The notes under the pieces: generated by a model | The model's database searches: none | The model's input: only the letters and a program-made list of their open reading frames with translations | What the model was told of the DNA's origin: nothing | Made by a program: the position numbers and the translations under genes | Part shown: one piece after another, positions 25,965 to 36,035 of the stretch | Position numbering within the stretch: the stretch's first letter is position 1 | How the letters are laid out: each line of letters begins with the position of its first letter | NCBI GenBank assembly: GCA_040880025.1 | Contig: JBBDJD010000010.1 | Location: 248,001 to 312,000, forward strand | Reading direction: 5' to 3' | From: RCIO01 sp040880025 | GTDB taxonomy: Bacteria; Pseudomonadota; Alphaproteobacteria; Rhizobiales; Rhizobiaceae | Length of the DNA stretch: 64,000 bases

Positions 25965-26396
25965 ATGCAGCCGACGGAACTGTCACTGACGCGCGTCATT
26001 CGCGCCTCGCGCGAAAAGGTGTTCTCGGCCTGGACCGACCCGAAACTGCTGGTGCAGTGGTGGGGGCCCGGACCGGTGACGTGTCCGCAGGCCGAGGTCG
26101 ACCTGCGCGCCGGCGGCGCGTACCGCATCGCCAACCTGCAAGAAGACGGCTCGATCATCTGGATTTCGGGCGAGTTCGAGCGCGTGCATGAGCCCGAGGA
26201 ACTGGTCTATACGTGGAAGATTGGCGACAATCCCGGCCTGCCGACGCTGGTGACGGTCAGGTTCCTCGCCCATCCACAGGGCACTGAACTGGTGCTGACC
26301 CACGAGCGCTTTACCGACCCGGCCGCCCACGACATGCATCTGCAGGGCTGGGGCGGCTGCATCGACAAGCTGGAGACGCTGCTCGCCGGCACATAG
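25965..26396 (+). CDS. SRPBCC/AHSA1-family protein
   Basis: A 143-residue START-like protein (LSLTRVIRASREKVFSAWTD; LLVQWWGPG; HDMHLQGWGGCIDKLETLLAG), a typical activator-of-Hsp90-ATPase-1-like domain. It follows the ArsR-type regulator without a gap and is probably co-transcribed. The pairing ArsR + SRPBCC recurs widely; the ligand or reaction is unknown. Shortly downstream is the 10-N gap. Confidence 0.86.
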   Translation: MQPTELSLTRVIRASREKVFSAWTDPKLLVQWWGPGPVTCPQAEVDLRAGGAYRIANLQEDGSIIWISGEFERVHEPEELVYTWKIGDNPGLPTLVTVRFLAHPQGTELVLTHERFTDPAAHDMHLQGWGGCIDKLETLLAGT

Positions 26397-26451
26397 GCGG
26401 AGCCGGGGCGTGGGCCCGTATCGGTCCATTACCAGTCGATTGCGGGTCGTC

Positions 26452-26461
26452 NNNNNNNNNN
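26452..26461. other. Run of 10 N: scaffold gap
   Basis: Ten undefined bases. A round number suggests an assembler-placed gap of unknown true length, so adjacency of the ArsR/SRPBCC block and the methyltransferase locus is not proven. Confidence 0.95.
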
Positions 26462-26463
26462 TG

Positions 26464-26547
26464 GCCGCCATGCGCGGCCTGTGTCACGAGGGTGCCGTGG
26501 AGGCGGCGGTGGGCGCCTACGCGCGCCGCTTTGGCTGTCGAATGTAG
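26464..26547 (+). pseudogene. Possible C-terminal remnant of a gene lost in the gap
   Basis: The frame entering from the gap encodes AAMRGLCHEGAVEAAVGAYARRFGCRM and ends in TAG at 26545-26547. It reads like the helical end of a real protein (no low-complexity, balanced residues), but only 27 residues are available, and no family can be named. It could also be chance. Confidence 0.3.
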
Positions 26548-26553
26548 TCCCGC

Positions 26554-28251
26554 CTATTCCGGCTTGCGGAAAAGCTGGATGCCCCAGGCCAGATGGCCCG
26601 CATCCGCCGCCTTCACCCAGTTCTTCAGCCCGACCACCATCTTGTCGAGATATTCGGCCGAGGCGCCGCTCTCGCGCAGCTTGTCGTAATTGGCCTCCAG
26701 GTCTTCACGCACCCGGTCGTAATGGGTGCGAAGCTGGTTGGTCATTTCTTTCTGCTCAACGAGTTCGAAGCCGAGCGCGCCTGCCGCCTCGCGGTAGAAG
26801 CGCATGGAACCGAGAGAAGTGAGCTGCAGGCGGTCATAGACGGGCTGCAGCACGCCGTCCGGCACGTCGTCGGCCTGCATCGGGTCGGTGAAGATGAAAT
26901 AGCCGCCCGGCTTCAGCACCCGCCATACTTCCTCCAGCACCTTCTCGCGCTGGTCGGAATGCAGAATCGCGTCCTGGCTCCAGACCACGTCAAAGCTCGA
27001 AGCCGGTTCCGGAATGTCCTCGAACACGCCGTGCACGACCTTGATCCGGTCGGCGAAGCCCTTCTGCCGGTTGCGCAGGCGGTTCGTGTCGTTCTGGGTC
27101 TCCGAGATGTTGAGGCAGGTGGCCGTGCCGCCATACCTGGTCAGAACGCGGCGCATGGCGCCGCCATAGCCGGCGCCGATATCGAGGATGCGCGTGTCGG
27201 CGCCCAGTCCCGGAATGGCCTGCGCCATGCGATCGACGGTCACGTCGCTCGCCTCGCGTATGTCGCGGGTGTCGTCGTAGCAGCCGATATGCAGATCCTG
27301 GCCGCCCCAGATCGTCGAATAGAAGGTGTCGGCGTCATCGCTGTCGTAATAGTCTTCGGCCACGTCGCGCACGTCGGTTTCGCCGGAATCGCGCGTTCCG
27401 CCGCCCCAGCGAACGACATGCAGGGTCGACTTCTCGGCGACATGGACGAAGAAATCCGGATCGTTTTCGGCGTAGGTTTCCTGGAAATCGCCATAGGTGC
27501 GCACCCGCTGGAAGCCGGCTTCCGACAGCAGTCGCCGGACATAGTTTTTCCGGATCGGGCAGAGATTCAGCGTGTATTCGGCCCCGTCGGGGAAGCTGTA
27601 TTTGAACCGCACCAGGCTGTCGTCGATATGCTCCGGCTCGGCCGAGACCTGATCGCCGACATAATAATATTTGTGCTTCGACGAATATCCCTGGTCGAGG
27701 ATCGCATCGTAATTGCGCTGGTCGAGGATCAGGATTCCGTCATGCTTCAGCGCTGCGTAGAATTCCGCCAGCGCCCGGCGCCGGTCGGCCTCGGTGTGCA
27801 GATGGGTGAAGGAATTGCCCAGACAGATGATGGCGTCGTACTTGCCCTGGATGTCGCGGTTCAGCCAACGCCAGTCCGCCTGTACGGTTTTCATGATCAG
27901 GCCGCGCGACTGGGCGTTCTCGAACGCCTTCGCCAGCATTGCCGCCGAACCATCCGCCGAGGTGACATTGAAACCGGCCTCCGTCAGGCGGACCGAATGG
28001 AAACCTGTCCCCGTCGCCACGTCGAGCACGGTTTCCTTGCCCCGCGCGCGCAGCACGTCGATGAAGAACTGACCCTCGCTTTCGGCGCGCGCCGTCCAGT
28101 TGATCAGCTCGTCCCACTTCTCGACGAACGACATGACATATTCGCCGCGATAATGGTCGGTTTCCCGGTCGGCCAGCGGGTCGTCGCCATAGAGCTGGTC
28201 CTTGAGTTCAAGTTCCGCGTTCGATTGTCTCAGTGCTGTTGATGACGCCAT
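26554..28251 (-). CDS. Fused glycine/sarcosine and sarcosine/dimethylglycine N-methyltransferase
   Basis: A 565-residue protein with two SAM-methyltransferase domains in tandem. The first (about 1-285) has motif I VLDVATGTGF at residues 75-84 and resembles glycine-sarcosine methyltransferase (YRGEYVMSFVEKWDELINWTARAESEGQF has the usual GSMT start). The second (about 300-565) has motif I ILDIGAGYGG at 355-364 and resembles sarcosine-dimethylglycine methyltransferase (VVWSQDAILHSDQREKVLEEVWRVLKPGG). Together they make glycine betaine from glycine by three methylations, an osmoprotectant route known from halophiles; a fused form is known from Actinopolyspora. The ATG at 28251 follows GGAG. Confidence 0.88.
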   Translation of the reverse strand: MASSTALRQSNAELELKDQLYGDDPLADRETDHYRGEYVMSFVEKWDELINWTARAESEGQFFIDVLRARGKETVLDVATGTGFHSVRLTEAGFNVTSADGSAAMLAKAFENAQSRGLIMKTVQADWRWLNRDIQGKYDAIICLGNSFTHLHTEADRRRALAEFYAALKHDGILILDQRNYDAILDQGYSSKHKYYYVGDQVSAEPEHIDDSLVRFKYSFPDGAEYTLNLCPIRKNYVRRLLSEAGFQRVRTYGDFQETYAENDPDFFVHVAEKSTLHVVRWGGGTRDSGETDVRDVAEDYYDSDDADTFYSTIWGGQDLHIGCYDDTRDIREASDVTVDRMAQAIPGLGADTRILDIGAGYGGAMRRVLTRYGGTATCLNISETQNDTNRLRNRQKGFADRIKVVHGVFEDIPEPASSFDVVWSQDAILHSDQREKVLEEVWRVLKPGGYFIFTDPMQADDVPDGVLQPVYDRLQLTSLGSMRFYREAAGALGFELVEQKEMTNQLRTHYDRVREDLEANYDKLRESGASAEYLDKMVVGLKNWVKAADAGHLAWGIQLFRKPE

Positions 28252-28715
28252 GTCGTTACTTCTCCGTGCTCCCTCGCAATTGATGATCGCAGAACGGCCG
28301 GCCCAAATGAGCCCGCCGCGCGCAGAATCAGCCTCACGAGCCGCTGCGCCTGAAGTCCGCTTTAAGCGCCGTGCAAACGGGCATGCGCTGTTTTTGCGCA
28401 GTTGCACGGCTTCGCCGGCTCGGTGGGCATTGCCCGATAGTGCGGAGGAGGATATCCGCGAGAGCCGACGGGCCGCGACAGGATGCGTTCAGTTTGAACG
28501 CCGTTCCGAAGTCCGGAAGGTCACGGCCACAATGACGCGCGCAGGATACCGGCCAGTGACGACATTGCAAGGAGCCGCCCGTTCGCGGCCGCATCGATCG
28601 GACGCCCGGGCAGGCCTATGCAACTCAAATAGCTGGTGAAATTCCGCTGACGACTTTTTTCGCGGCTGCGAAGAGCGTTCACCGCAAGGCGCCCTCGGAT
28701 CGCCCGGCCATCGGG
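28252..28715. other. Gene-free stretch upstream of the betaine methyltransferase
   Basis: About 460 bases without a convincing reading frame. Open frames across it are short extensions of the neighbouring gene without plausible protein features. It must hold the promoter of the minus-strand methyltransferase gene, but I cannot point to a clear -35/-10 pair or a known riboswitch. Confidence 0.5.
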
Positions 28716-29360
28716 TTAGCGCGCCTTGCGCCATACCCGGTCGCTGGCGAAAAAGAGATGCTCGCCGACGCGGCCGAGCGGCACGAGCTTCCTGGACCAT
28801 GAGGGCGCCACGCTCACCGTGTGGTAGTGCGTCGCCCGGTGGAAACGTAGAGCCGCCCTTGCACCGGTCCGCGCCGCGTGTTGGGGCACACACCGGTCGC
28901 GGCAAAGCATCCGTGCCGCGACGTCCACGCTCGCCTTCCAGGAATGCCGGTGCGACGGCAGGTCGGAGCGGCCGTCGCACGTGAAGGAAAACTGGCAGCG
29001 GCTCCCGCGGTGCGCATTCTCGTAGACGACGCCGCAGATCGAGGCCGGATAGGCGCGCGAAAGGGTCCGGTTGAGGATCACGCGCGCCACCGCCACCTGG
29101 CCGCTGTAATTCTCGCCGCGCGCCTCATGGTAGATCGCGAGCGCCAGGCAGGTGCGCTCACCCGCCGCCGCCATTTCCGAAAGCGGCGGGAGCGTGGGAA
29201 ACGCCGGGCTGGTCAGAGCCATTCCAGACGCCAGCGCGGCGAGATGGCGCGGCACGCTGGCGGTCATGTCCAGGACGCCTGCCGGCATCGCGATAGCGCC
29301 GGGCGCCGCAGACAGCACGAGCAAAAGCGCGGCGGTCGCCCGCCGTAACAAACCCCTCAT
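28716..29360 (-). CDS. Exported cell-wall hydrolase (SleB-like, hydrolase_2)
   Basis: A 214-residue protein with a signal peptide (RRATAALLLVLSAAPGAIAMP) and a SleB/CwlJ-type domain: CLALAIYHEARGENYSGQVAVARVILNR, where the Glu of YHEARGE is the expected catalytic residue, then YPASICGVVYEN, CQFSFTCDG and ATHYHT. Such enzymes cut the glycan backbone of peptidoglycan in the periplasm. The Cys residues in CQFSFTC may form a disulfide. Transcribed toward the betaine gene but with a 464-base spacer, so probably separate. Confidence 0.85.
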   Translation of the reverse strand: MRGLLRRATAALLLVLSAAPGAIAMPAGVLDMTASVPRHLAALASGMALTSPAFPTLPPLSEMAAAGERTCLALAIYHEARGENYSGQVAVARVILNRTLSRAYPASICGVVYENAHRGSRCQFSFTCDGRSDLPSHRHSWKASVDVAARMLCRDRCVPQHAARTGARAALRFHRATHYHTVSVAPSWSRKLVPLGRVGEHLFFASDRVWRKAR

Positions 29361-29538
29361 GACACCCCCGCGTCGATCGTTGTTCGTGCCGATCGTTCAT
29401 TGGTCGGGGAATTGTCGCGCGCAGACGTCAAAATCCGGTCACGCCGGGCGGTTGGATTTTAGCCGCGAAGGAAAGTTCCGGTTAAGGACCGTGCGCACGG
29501 CCACGGCGCCGGAAGAGAATTTTCACTTCATATGGCCG

Positions 29539-29568
29539 CTTGCGTTGGAAAATCCCGGTTCTTATATA
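29539..29568 (+). promoter_or_regulatory. Candidate promoter of dnaK, possibly RpoH-type
   Basis: CTTGCGT at 29539 is followed 17 bases after TTGCGT by TATATA at 29563-29568, about 120 bases before the dnaK ATG. The CTTG box and AT-rich -10 element recall alphaproteobacterial heat-shock promoters, and dnaK is an expected RpoH target. No start site can be verified. Confidence 0.42.
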
Positions 29569-29686
29569 CGCCGCAACGCCGTTCAGCCGGTTTGAGAATC
29601 GCTGTAGCGGCATTTCGTGTGAACAGGGGCTTTCGCCGGAACGCCTGATCGGGGTCCTGAAAGCCTGCTTTGCGGAGAGAAGAAAA

Positions 29687-31609
<1,923 letters not shown>

Positions 31610-31626
31610 TCTGGTCGATAGGCGGA

Positions 31627-31654
31627 AAAGCCCGGCCATAGCGCCGGGCTTTTT
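31627..31654 (+). terminator. Terminator-like hairpin after dnaK
   Basis: Arms AGCCCGGC and GCCGGGCT (8 bp) with a 6-base loop, followed by TTTTT. Located 20 bases past the dnaK stop; it probably attenuates transcription into dnaJ. Confidence 0.85.
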
Positions 31655-31816
31655 GCAGCAGGCTCTTTGACCTCGAAAATGCGTGAAATGGCCGGAAAAC
31701 TGGTCGGGAGGTGCGGCGGGCTATGGTATCCGCCTCCACGCTTGACTAAATCGTGTGACTAGCCGCTGGCGGGATTTGCGTCCTGCCGCGATCCAAGGTT
31801 CAGGCAAGAAGGCCCA

Positions 31817-32944
31817 ATGAAGGCTGATTTCTACGAAACGCTGGGCGTCGCCAAGGGCGCGGACGAAAAAGAGCTCAAGGCCGCGTTCCGCAAGCAGGCC
31901 ATGCGCTTTCATCCCGACCGCAATCCCGACGATCCGGAGGCCGAGCACAGGTTCAAGGAAGTCAACGAGGCCTATGACTGCCTGCGCGATCCGCAAAAAC
32001 GGGCCGCCTATGACCGTTTCGGCCACGCCGCATTTGAAAACGGCGGCATGGGCGGCGGCGGTGGCGGTTTTGGCGCCGGCGGCTTCTCCGACATTTTCGA
32101 GGACATTTTCGGCGACATGATGGGCGGCGGCCGCCGCCGCGCGTCCGGCGGCCGCGAACGCGGTGCCGACCTTCGCTACAATATGGAAATCACGCTGGAG
32201 GAAGCCTACGCCGGCAAGACCGCGCAGATCCATGTGCCGAGCTCCATCCAGTGTTCCGACTGCACCGGTTCGGGCGCCAAGCCCGGCACGTCGCCGGTCA
32301 CCTGCCCGATGTGCCAGGGACACGGGCGTGTGCGCGCCAGCCAGGGCTTCTTCTCGATCGAACGCACCTGCCCGCAATGTCAGGGCCGTGGTCAGACCAT
32401 CACCGACCCATGCCCGAAATGTTCGGGCCAGGGCCGTGTGACGGAAGAGCGCTCGCTGTCGGTCAACATTCCCGCCGGCATCGAGGACGGCACGCGCATC
32501 AGGCTGGCGGGCGAGGGCGAGGCCGGTCTGCGCGGCGCGCCATCGGGCGATCTCTACATATTCCTGTCGGTGAAGCCGCACGAGTTCTTCCAGCGCGACG
32601 GCTCCGATCTCTACTGCAAGGTGCCGATCTCGATGACCACTGCGTCGCTGGGCGGCTCCTTCGAGGTCACCACGCTCGACGGCACCCAGACCAGGGTCAA
32701 GGTGCCCGAGGGATCGCAGAACGGACGCCAGTTCCGCCTCAAGGGCAAGGGCGTGCCGATCCTGCGCCAGCCGCAGATCGGCGACCTCTATATTCAGATT
32801 GCCGTCGAAACCCCGCAGAACCTTTCAAAGCGCCAGCGCGAATTGCTTGAGGAGTTCGAGCAGCTCTCGTCGAAGGAAAACAGTCCCCAGTCGAGCGGCT
32901 TCTTCACCCGGATGAAAGACTTCCTGGAATCTTTCGGGGAATAG
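31817..32944 (+). CDS. dnaJ: Chaperone DnaJ (Hsp40)
   Basis: A 375-residue type I Hsp40. The J domain (1-70) has HPD at 32-34; a Gly/Phe-rich linker (GGGGGGFGAGGFSDIFEDIFGD) follows; four CxxCxGxG zinc repeats are visible (CSDCTGSG, CPMCQGHG, CPQCQGRG, CPKCSGQG); then the C-terminal substrate domains. It stimulates DnaK ATPase and delivers clients. A 207-base spacer containing a terminator separates it from dnaK, so it may also have its own promoter. Confidence 0.99.
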   Translation: MKADFYETLGVAKGADEKELKAAFRKQAMRFHPDRNPDDPEAEHRFKEVNEAYDCLRDPQKRAAYDRFGHAAFENGGMGGGGGGFGAGGFSDIFEDIFGDMMGGGRRRASGGRERGADLRYNMEITLEEAYAGKTAQIHVPSSIQCSDCTGSGAKPGTSPVTCPMCQGHGRVRASQGFFSIERTCPQCQGRGQTITDPCPKCSGQGRVTEERSLSVNIPAGIEDGTRIRLAGEGEAGLRGAPSGDLYIFLSVKPHEFFQRDGSDLYCKVPISMTTASLGGSFEVTTLDGTQTRVKVPEGSQNGRQFRLKGKGVPILRQPQIGDLYIQIAVETPQNLSKRQRELLEEFEQLSSKENSPQSSGFFTRMKDFLESFGE

Positions 32945-33025
32945 CCGTTCCGGAGCTTGCTTCCCTTGCGGCAAGGCATATGTAGTTGACGCACCGTCTA
33001 TTGCGGCTGATGCGAGGAGAGCTTG

Positions 33026-33649
33026 ATGACGAACCACCCCGGCCTGCGGAAATTCGCCGCGCGCTTCGATGAGGAGCTGCGTTTCTTTCGCGGTTGGGTG
33101 GACAAGCCGAAGGCGGTCGGTTCGATCATTCCAACCAGCATGGTGACGGCGCGTCGCATGGCCAGCGTCATCGACCCGACGTCCGGCAAGCCGGTTCTGG
33201 AACTAGGCCCCGGCACCGGCGTCATCACGCGCGCCATTCTCGAGCGCGGTGTTGCGCCCGAAAGTCTGTTTGCAATCGAGTACGCGCCTGAATTCGTCGC
33301 GCATCTCAAGGTGCGGTTTCCCGACATCAACCTGATCCAGGGCGACGCATTCAACCTCGACGAAACGCTCGGTGAGCACGCCGGAGAGACGTTCGATTCG
33401 ATTGTGTCCGGTGTTCCGCTGCTCAACTTTCCTGTCGAGCAGCGTGTCCGCTATGTCGAGGACCTGCTTGACCGCGTAGCGCCGGGCCGCCCCGTCGTGC
33501 AGCTTACCTATGCCCCGCGCTCTCCGGTGCCGGCCGGCAAGGGCACATACAAGGTGACGCGGTTCGATTTCATCATTCGCAACATTCCACCGACGACGTT
33601 ATGGTTGTATTCGCGCGGTGAGCCGGTGCTGCCCGATTCGCGGCACTGA
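33026..33649 (+). CDS. pmtA: Phospholipid N-methyltransferase, PmtA-like
   Basis: A 207-residue SAM-dependent methyltransferase. Motif I is VLELGPGTGVITRAIL, then LFAIEYAPEFVAHL (acidic motif), GDAFNLDETL, and SIVSGVPLLNFP in place of the NPP-type motif. This pattern matches the rhizobial PmtA group, which methylates phosphatidylethanolamine stepwise to phosphatidylcholine at the inner membrane, and is related to KsgA-like enzymes. A TTG directly precedes the ATG; ATG at 33026 after GAGGAGAGC is preferred. It lies downstream of dnaJ. Confidence 0.8.
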   Translation: MTNHPGLRKFAARFDEELRFFRGWVDKPKAVGSIIPTSMVTARRMASVIDPTSGKPVLELGPGTGVITRAILERGVAPESLFAIEYAPEFVAHLKVRFPDINLIQGDAFNLDETLGEHAGETFDSIVSGVPLLNFPVEQRVRYVEDLLDRVAPGRPVVQLTYAPRSPVPAGKGTYKVTRFDFIIRNIPPTTLWLYSRGEPVLPDSRH

Positions 33650-33696
33650 ACGGCCGGGACCCATTGGCGGACCGGCGGCACAGCTGGTTGTTGGTG

Positions 33697-34287
33697 ATGA
33701 TTCCTAAAATCCTTGTTTTCGCCGGTTCGATCCGCGCCGGCGCTTATTCCGGCAAGACGGCCGATCTGGCCCAGCGCGAGCTGGCCGAGCAGGGTGCCGA
33801 CGTCACCCGCATTTCGCTGGCCGACTATCCGCTGCCGATCATGGACGAGGACTTGGAAGCCGAAAAAGGCATCCCCGAAAACGCCTTCAAGCTGGCGCGA
33901 CTGATCGCCTCGCATGACGGAGTGCTGATCGCCACGCCTGAATATAACGGCTCCATGCCGCCGCTGCTGAAGAACGCGATCGACTGGGTGAGTCGCGTTA
34001 AGAAGGACGGCGGCAAACCGCTGAAGCCTTATCCCGGCAAGGCCATGGCGATCTGTTCGTCCTCCGAAGGCCATTTTGCCGGCATCCGCAGCGCCGCCCA
34101 TCTGCGCGCGGTTCTGGCGCATATCGGCTGCGAGGTTGTCGCGCCGCAATGCTCTGTGCCATATGGCGCGAAGGCGTTCGACAATGACGGAAATTTTGCC
34201 GAAGAGCGGCCCGGAAAGGCGATGGAACAGGTCTGTCGCACGCTGATCGAGCGGGCGCAGATGCTGTCGACGAGGGTGGAACATTGA
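33697..34287 (+). CDS. NADPH-dependent FMN reductase family protein
   Basis: A 196-residue flavodoxin-fold oxidoreductase. FAGSIRAGAYSGKTADLA is the FMN phosphate loop; TPEYNGSMPPLLKNAIDWVSR is the family signature for the isoalloxazine/dimer site. It probably reduces FMN, quinones or similar substrates with NAD(P)H in the cytoplasm. ATG at 33697 gives MIPKILVFAGS; TTG and GTG codons upstream are less likely. The stop overlaps the pyrF start by one base, hence coupling. Confidence 0.88.
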   Translation: MIPKILVFAGSIRAGAYSGKTADLAQRELAEQGADVTRISLADYPLPIMDEDLEAEKGIPENAFKLARLIASHDGVLIATPEYNGSMPPLLKNAIDWVSRVKKDGGKPLKPYPGKAMAICSSSEGHFAGIRSAAHLRAVLAHIGCEVVAPQCSVPYGAKAFDNDGNFAEERPGKAMEQVCRTLIERAQMLSTRVEH

Positions 34288-34991
34288 TGGTGATGCAGGA
34301 CGAGATGCGCGACCGTCTTATTGTCGGGCTGGACGTGCCGACGGTGGCAGACGCCGAGCAGGTGGTGGCCGGGCTGGGCGATACGGTTTCCTTCTACAAG
34401 ATCGGCTACCAGCTCGCCTATGCCGGCGGGCTGGATTTTGCGCGCGACCTGATTTCGGATGGCAAGAAGGTCTTTCTCGACCTCAAGCTGCTCGACATTG
34501 ACAACACCGTCGCCAAGGGGGTCGAGAATATCGCCCGGCTGGGGGCAGCGATGCTCACCATTCACGCCTACCCGAAAGCGATGCGCGCCGCAGTGGATGC
34601 TGCCCGTGGGTCGGGCCTGTGCCTGCTTGGCGTAACGGTTCTGACCTCGATGGACGACGCTGATCTGGAGCAAGCGGGCTATGCGGAGGGAGCCGCCGCA
34701 CTGGCCGAACGCCGCGCCGGCCAGGCGCGCGATGCCGGCATGGGCGGCATTGTTTGCGCCGCGCCGGAGGCCGCGAAGCTGCGCCGCGTGATCGGGTCCG
34801 ACATGGCGCTGGTGACGCCCGGCATCAGGCCAATCGGGTCGGATGCAGGCGACCAGAAGCGCATCGCGACGCCCGCCGATGCCTTGCGCGCCGGCGCCAG
34901 CCACCTGGTGGTCGCCCGGCCCGTCGTTGGCGCAAGCGACCGAAAGGCGGCCGCCACGGCGATACTGGACGAGATGCGCGCGGCGGCCTAG
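34287..34991 (+). CDS. pyrF: Orotidine 5'-phosphate decarboxylase
   Basis: A 234-residue TIM-barrel enzyme making UMP from OMP. RLIVGLDVPTVADAEQVV begins the barrel; FLDLKLLDIDNTVAKGV carries the catalytic Lys/Asp set (DxKxxDI); VTPGIRPIGSDAGDQKR is the phosphate/pyrimidine loop. The ATG at 34287 overlaps the previous stop. The neighbourhood FMN reductase-pyrF-DUF1330 is common in Rhizobiales. Confidence 0.96.
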   Translation: MVMQDEMRDRLIVGLDVPTVADAEQVVAGLGDTVSFYKIGYQLAYAGGLDFARDLISDGKKVFLDLKLLDIDNTVAKGVENIARLGAAMLTIHAYPKAMRAAVDAARGSGLCLLGVTVLTSMDDADLEQAGYAEGAAALAERRAGQARDAGMGGIVCAAPEAAKLRRVIGSDMALVTPGIRPIGSDAGDQKRIATPADALRAGASHLVVARPVVGASDRKAAATAILDEMRAAA

Positions 34992-35023
34992 CCTTTGCGA
35001 AGCGGACAATCGGGAGGAAACCA

Positions 35024-35317
35024 ATGCCGAAAGGATACTGGATCGCGCATGTGGATGTTCGCGATGCAGAGCGGTACAAGGATTATGTCTCCACGGCCGG
35101 GCCGGCTTTCGAGCGCTTCGGCGCCAAGTTCCTGGCGCGGGGCGGCGATTTCGAGGCTCTGGAAGGCAACGGACGCGCGCGCAATGTCGTGATCGAGTTC
35201 CCGTCCAAACAGGCGGCGCTCGACTGCTACAACTCGCCCGAATACCAGGCCGCGAAGGCGATCCGGGTCACGGTGGCCGATGCCGATATGGTGATCGTCG
35301 ACGGCTTCGAGGGCTGA
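35024..35317 (+). CDS. DUF1330 protein (dimeric alpha/beta barrel)
   Basis: A 97-residue protein (MPKGYWIAHVDVRDAERYKDYV ... FLARGGDFEALEG ... NVVIEFPSKQAALDCYNSPEYQ), a clear ferredoxin-like DUF1330 domain. Members are small soluble dimers with unknown ligand or reaction. GGGAGGAAA lies ahead of the ATG. It is 32 bases after pyrF, probably co-transcribed. Confidence 0.92.
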   Translation: MPKGYWIAHVDVRDAERYKDYVSTAGPAFERFGAKFLARGGDFEALEGNGRARNVVIEFPSKQAALDCYNSPEYQAAKAIRVTVADADMVIVDGFEG

Positions 35318-35329
35318 GCGGGGCGTTCT

Positions 35330-35893
35330 TTGAAACAGCTTGGCACGGAGGCGGGCCCACAATTCCCTTGTCCGCCGGGATTTGAAATCCGCCCGCGCGA
35401 TCCGGTCGATGATGTTCAACTGGTGGCGGCTGAAAACGCCGCGTGCCGCCTGTTTGGCGACCATGGCTATCCCGAACTGGCCGATGACGGCTTTCCGGAC
35501 GTCGCGTCGTTTCGCGAGATGATCGGCGACGGCGCGGTGTTCGTCGCCGTCGAGGCAGGCGCGGCGCCAGTCGGGTATGCGGTCGCCAGACGGCTTGGTT
35601 CGTGGTCGCACCTGCGGGAACTGGCGGTTCATCCCGATCACGGCCGCAAGGGCATGGGCCGCGCGCTGGTCGGCGCCGTTGTCGCTGCAGCGCGAAAAAC
35701 CGGCCGGTCCGGCGTCAGCCTGACCACCTTTCGCACGGTGCCCTTCAATCGGCCATTTTACGCGACGCTGGGATTCCGCGAACTGCCGCTCGCCGACGCC
35801 CCGGAACTGCTGGCGGAAGCCTTTCGCCGCGAGGTGCCGTCCGGCATCGATCCCGCCGACCGGCTACTGATGCTGCTGGAACTCAACACCTAG
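35330..35893 (+). CDS. GNAT-family acetyltransferase (TTG start)
   Basis: A 187-residue GNAT protein. The acetyl-CoA loop is seen in LRELAVHPDHGRKGMGRALVGAVV; downstream are LTTFRTVPFNRPFYATLGFRELP, the usual strand-helix after the loop. Substrate unknown. The only early start is TTG at 35330, 12 bases after the DUF1330 stop; the start is therefore tentative. It ends the pyrF-DUF1330 run. Confidence 0.85.
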   Translation: MKQLGTEAGPQFPCPPGFEIRPRDPVDDVQLVAAENAACRLFGDHGYPELADDGFPDVASFREMIGDGAVFVAVEAGAAPVGYAVARRLGSWSHLRELAVHPDHGRKGMGRALVGAVVAAARKTGRSGVSLTTFRTVPFNRPFYATLGFRELPLADAPELLAEAFRREVPSGIDPADRLLMLLELNT

Positions 35894-35929
35894 TAGGTGA
35901 CGCGCCGTCACGCCCTTAATCTGCCGTTT

Positions 35930-35948
35930 ATTGTTGCAATGCAACAAT
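35930..35948. promoter_or_regulatory. 19-bp palindrome upstream of the PHA depolymerase gene
   Basis: ATTGTTGCA-A-TGCAACAAT is a perfect 9-bp inverted repeat around one base, 88 bases before the phaZ ATG. Its core TGC-N3-GCA resembles the TGC/GCA dyads described for the PHA-responsive repressor PhaR. That it is a PhaR site here is inference. Confidence 0.6.
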
Positions 35949-36035
35949 ACTCCGCTTAGTTTTGCCGTATAACATTGAGCGCCCGACCGGCTGGCATCGC
36001 GCGGCACCGGGAAGGCCAGAAGGGCACGGGGCTAA

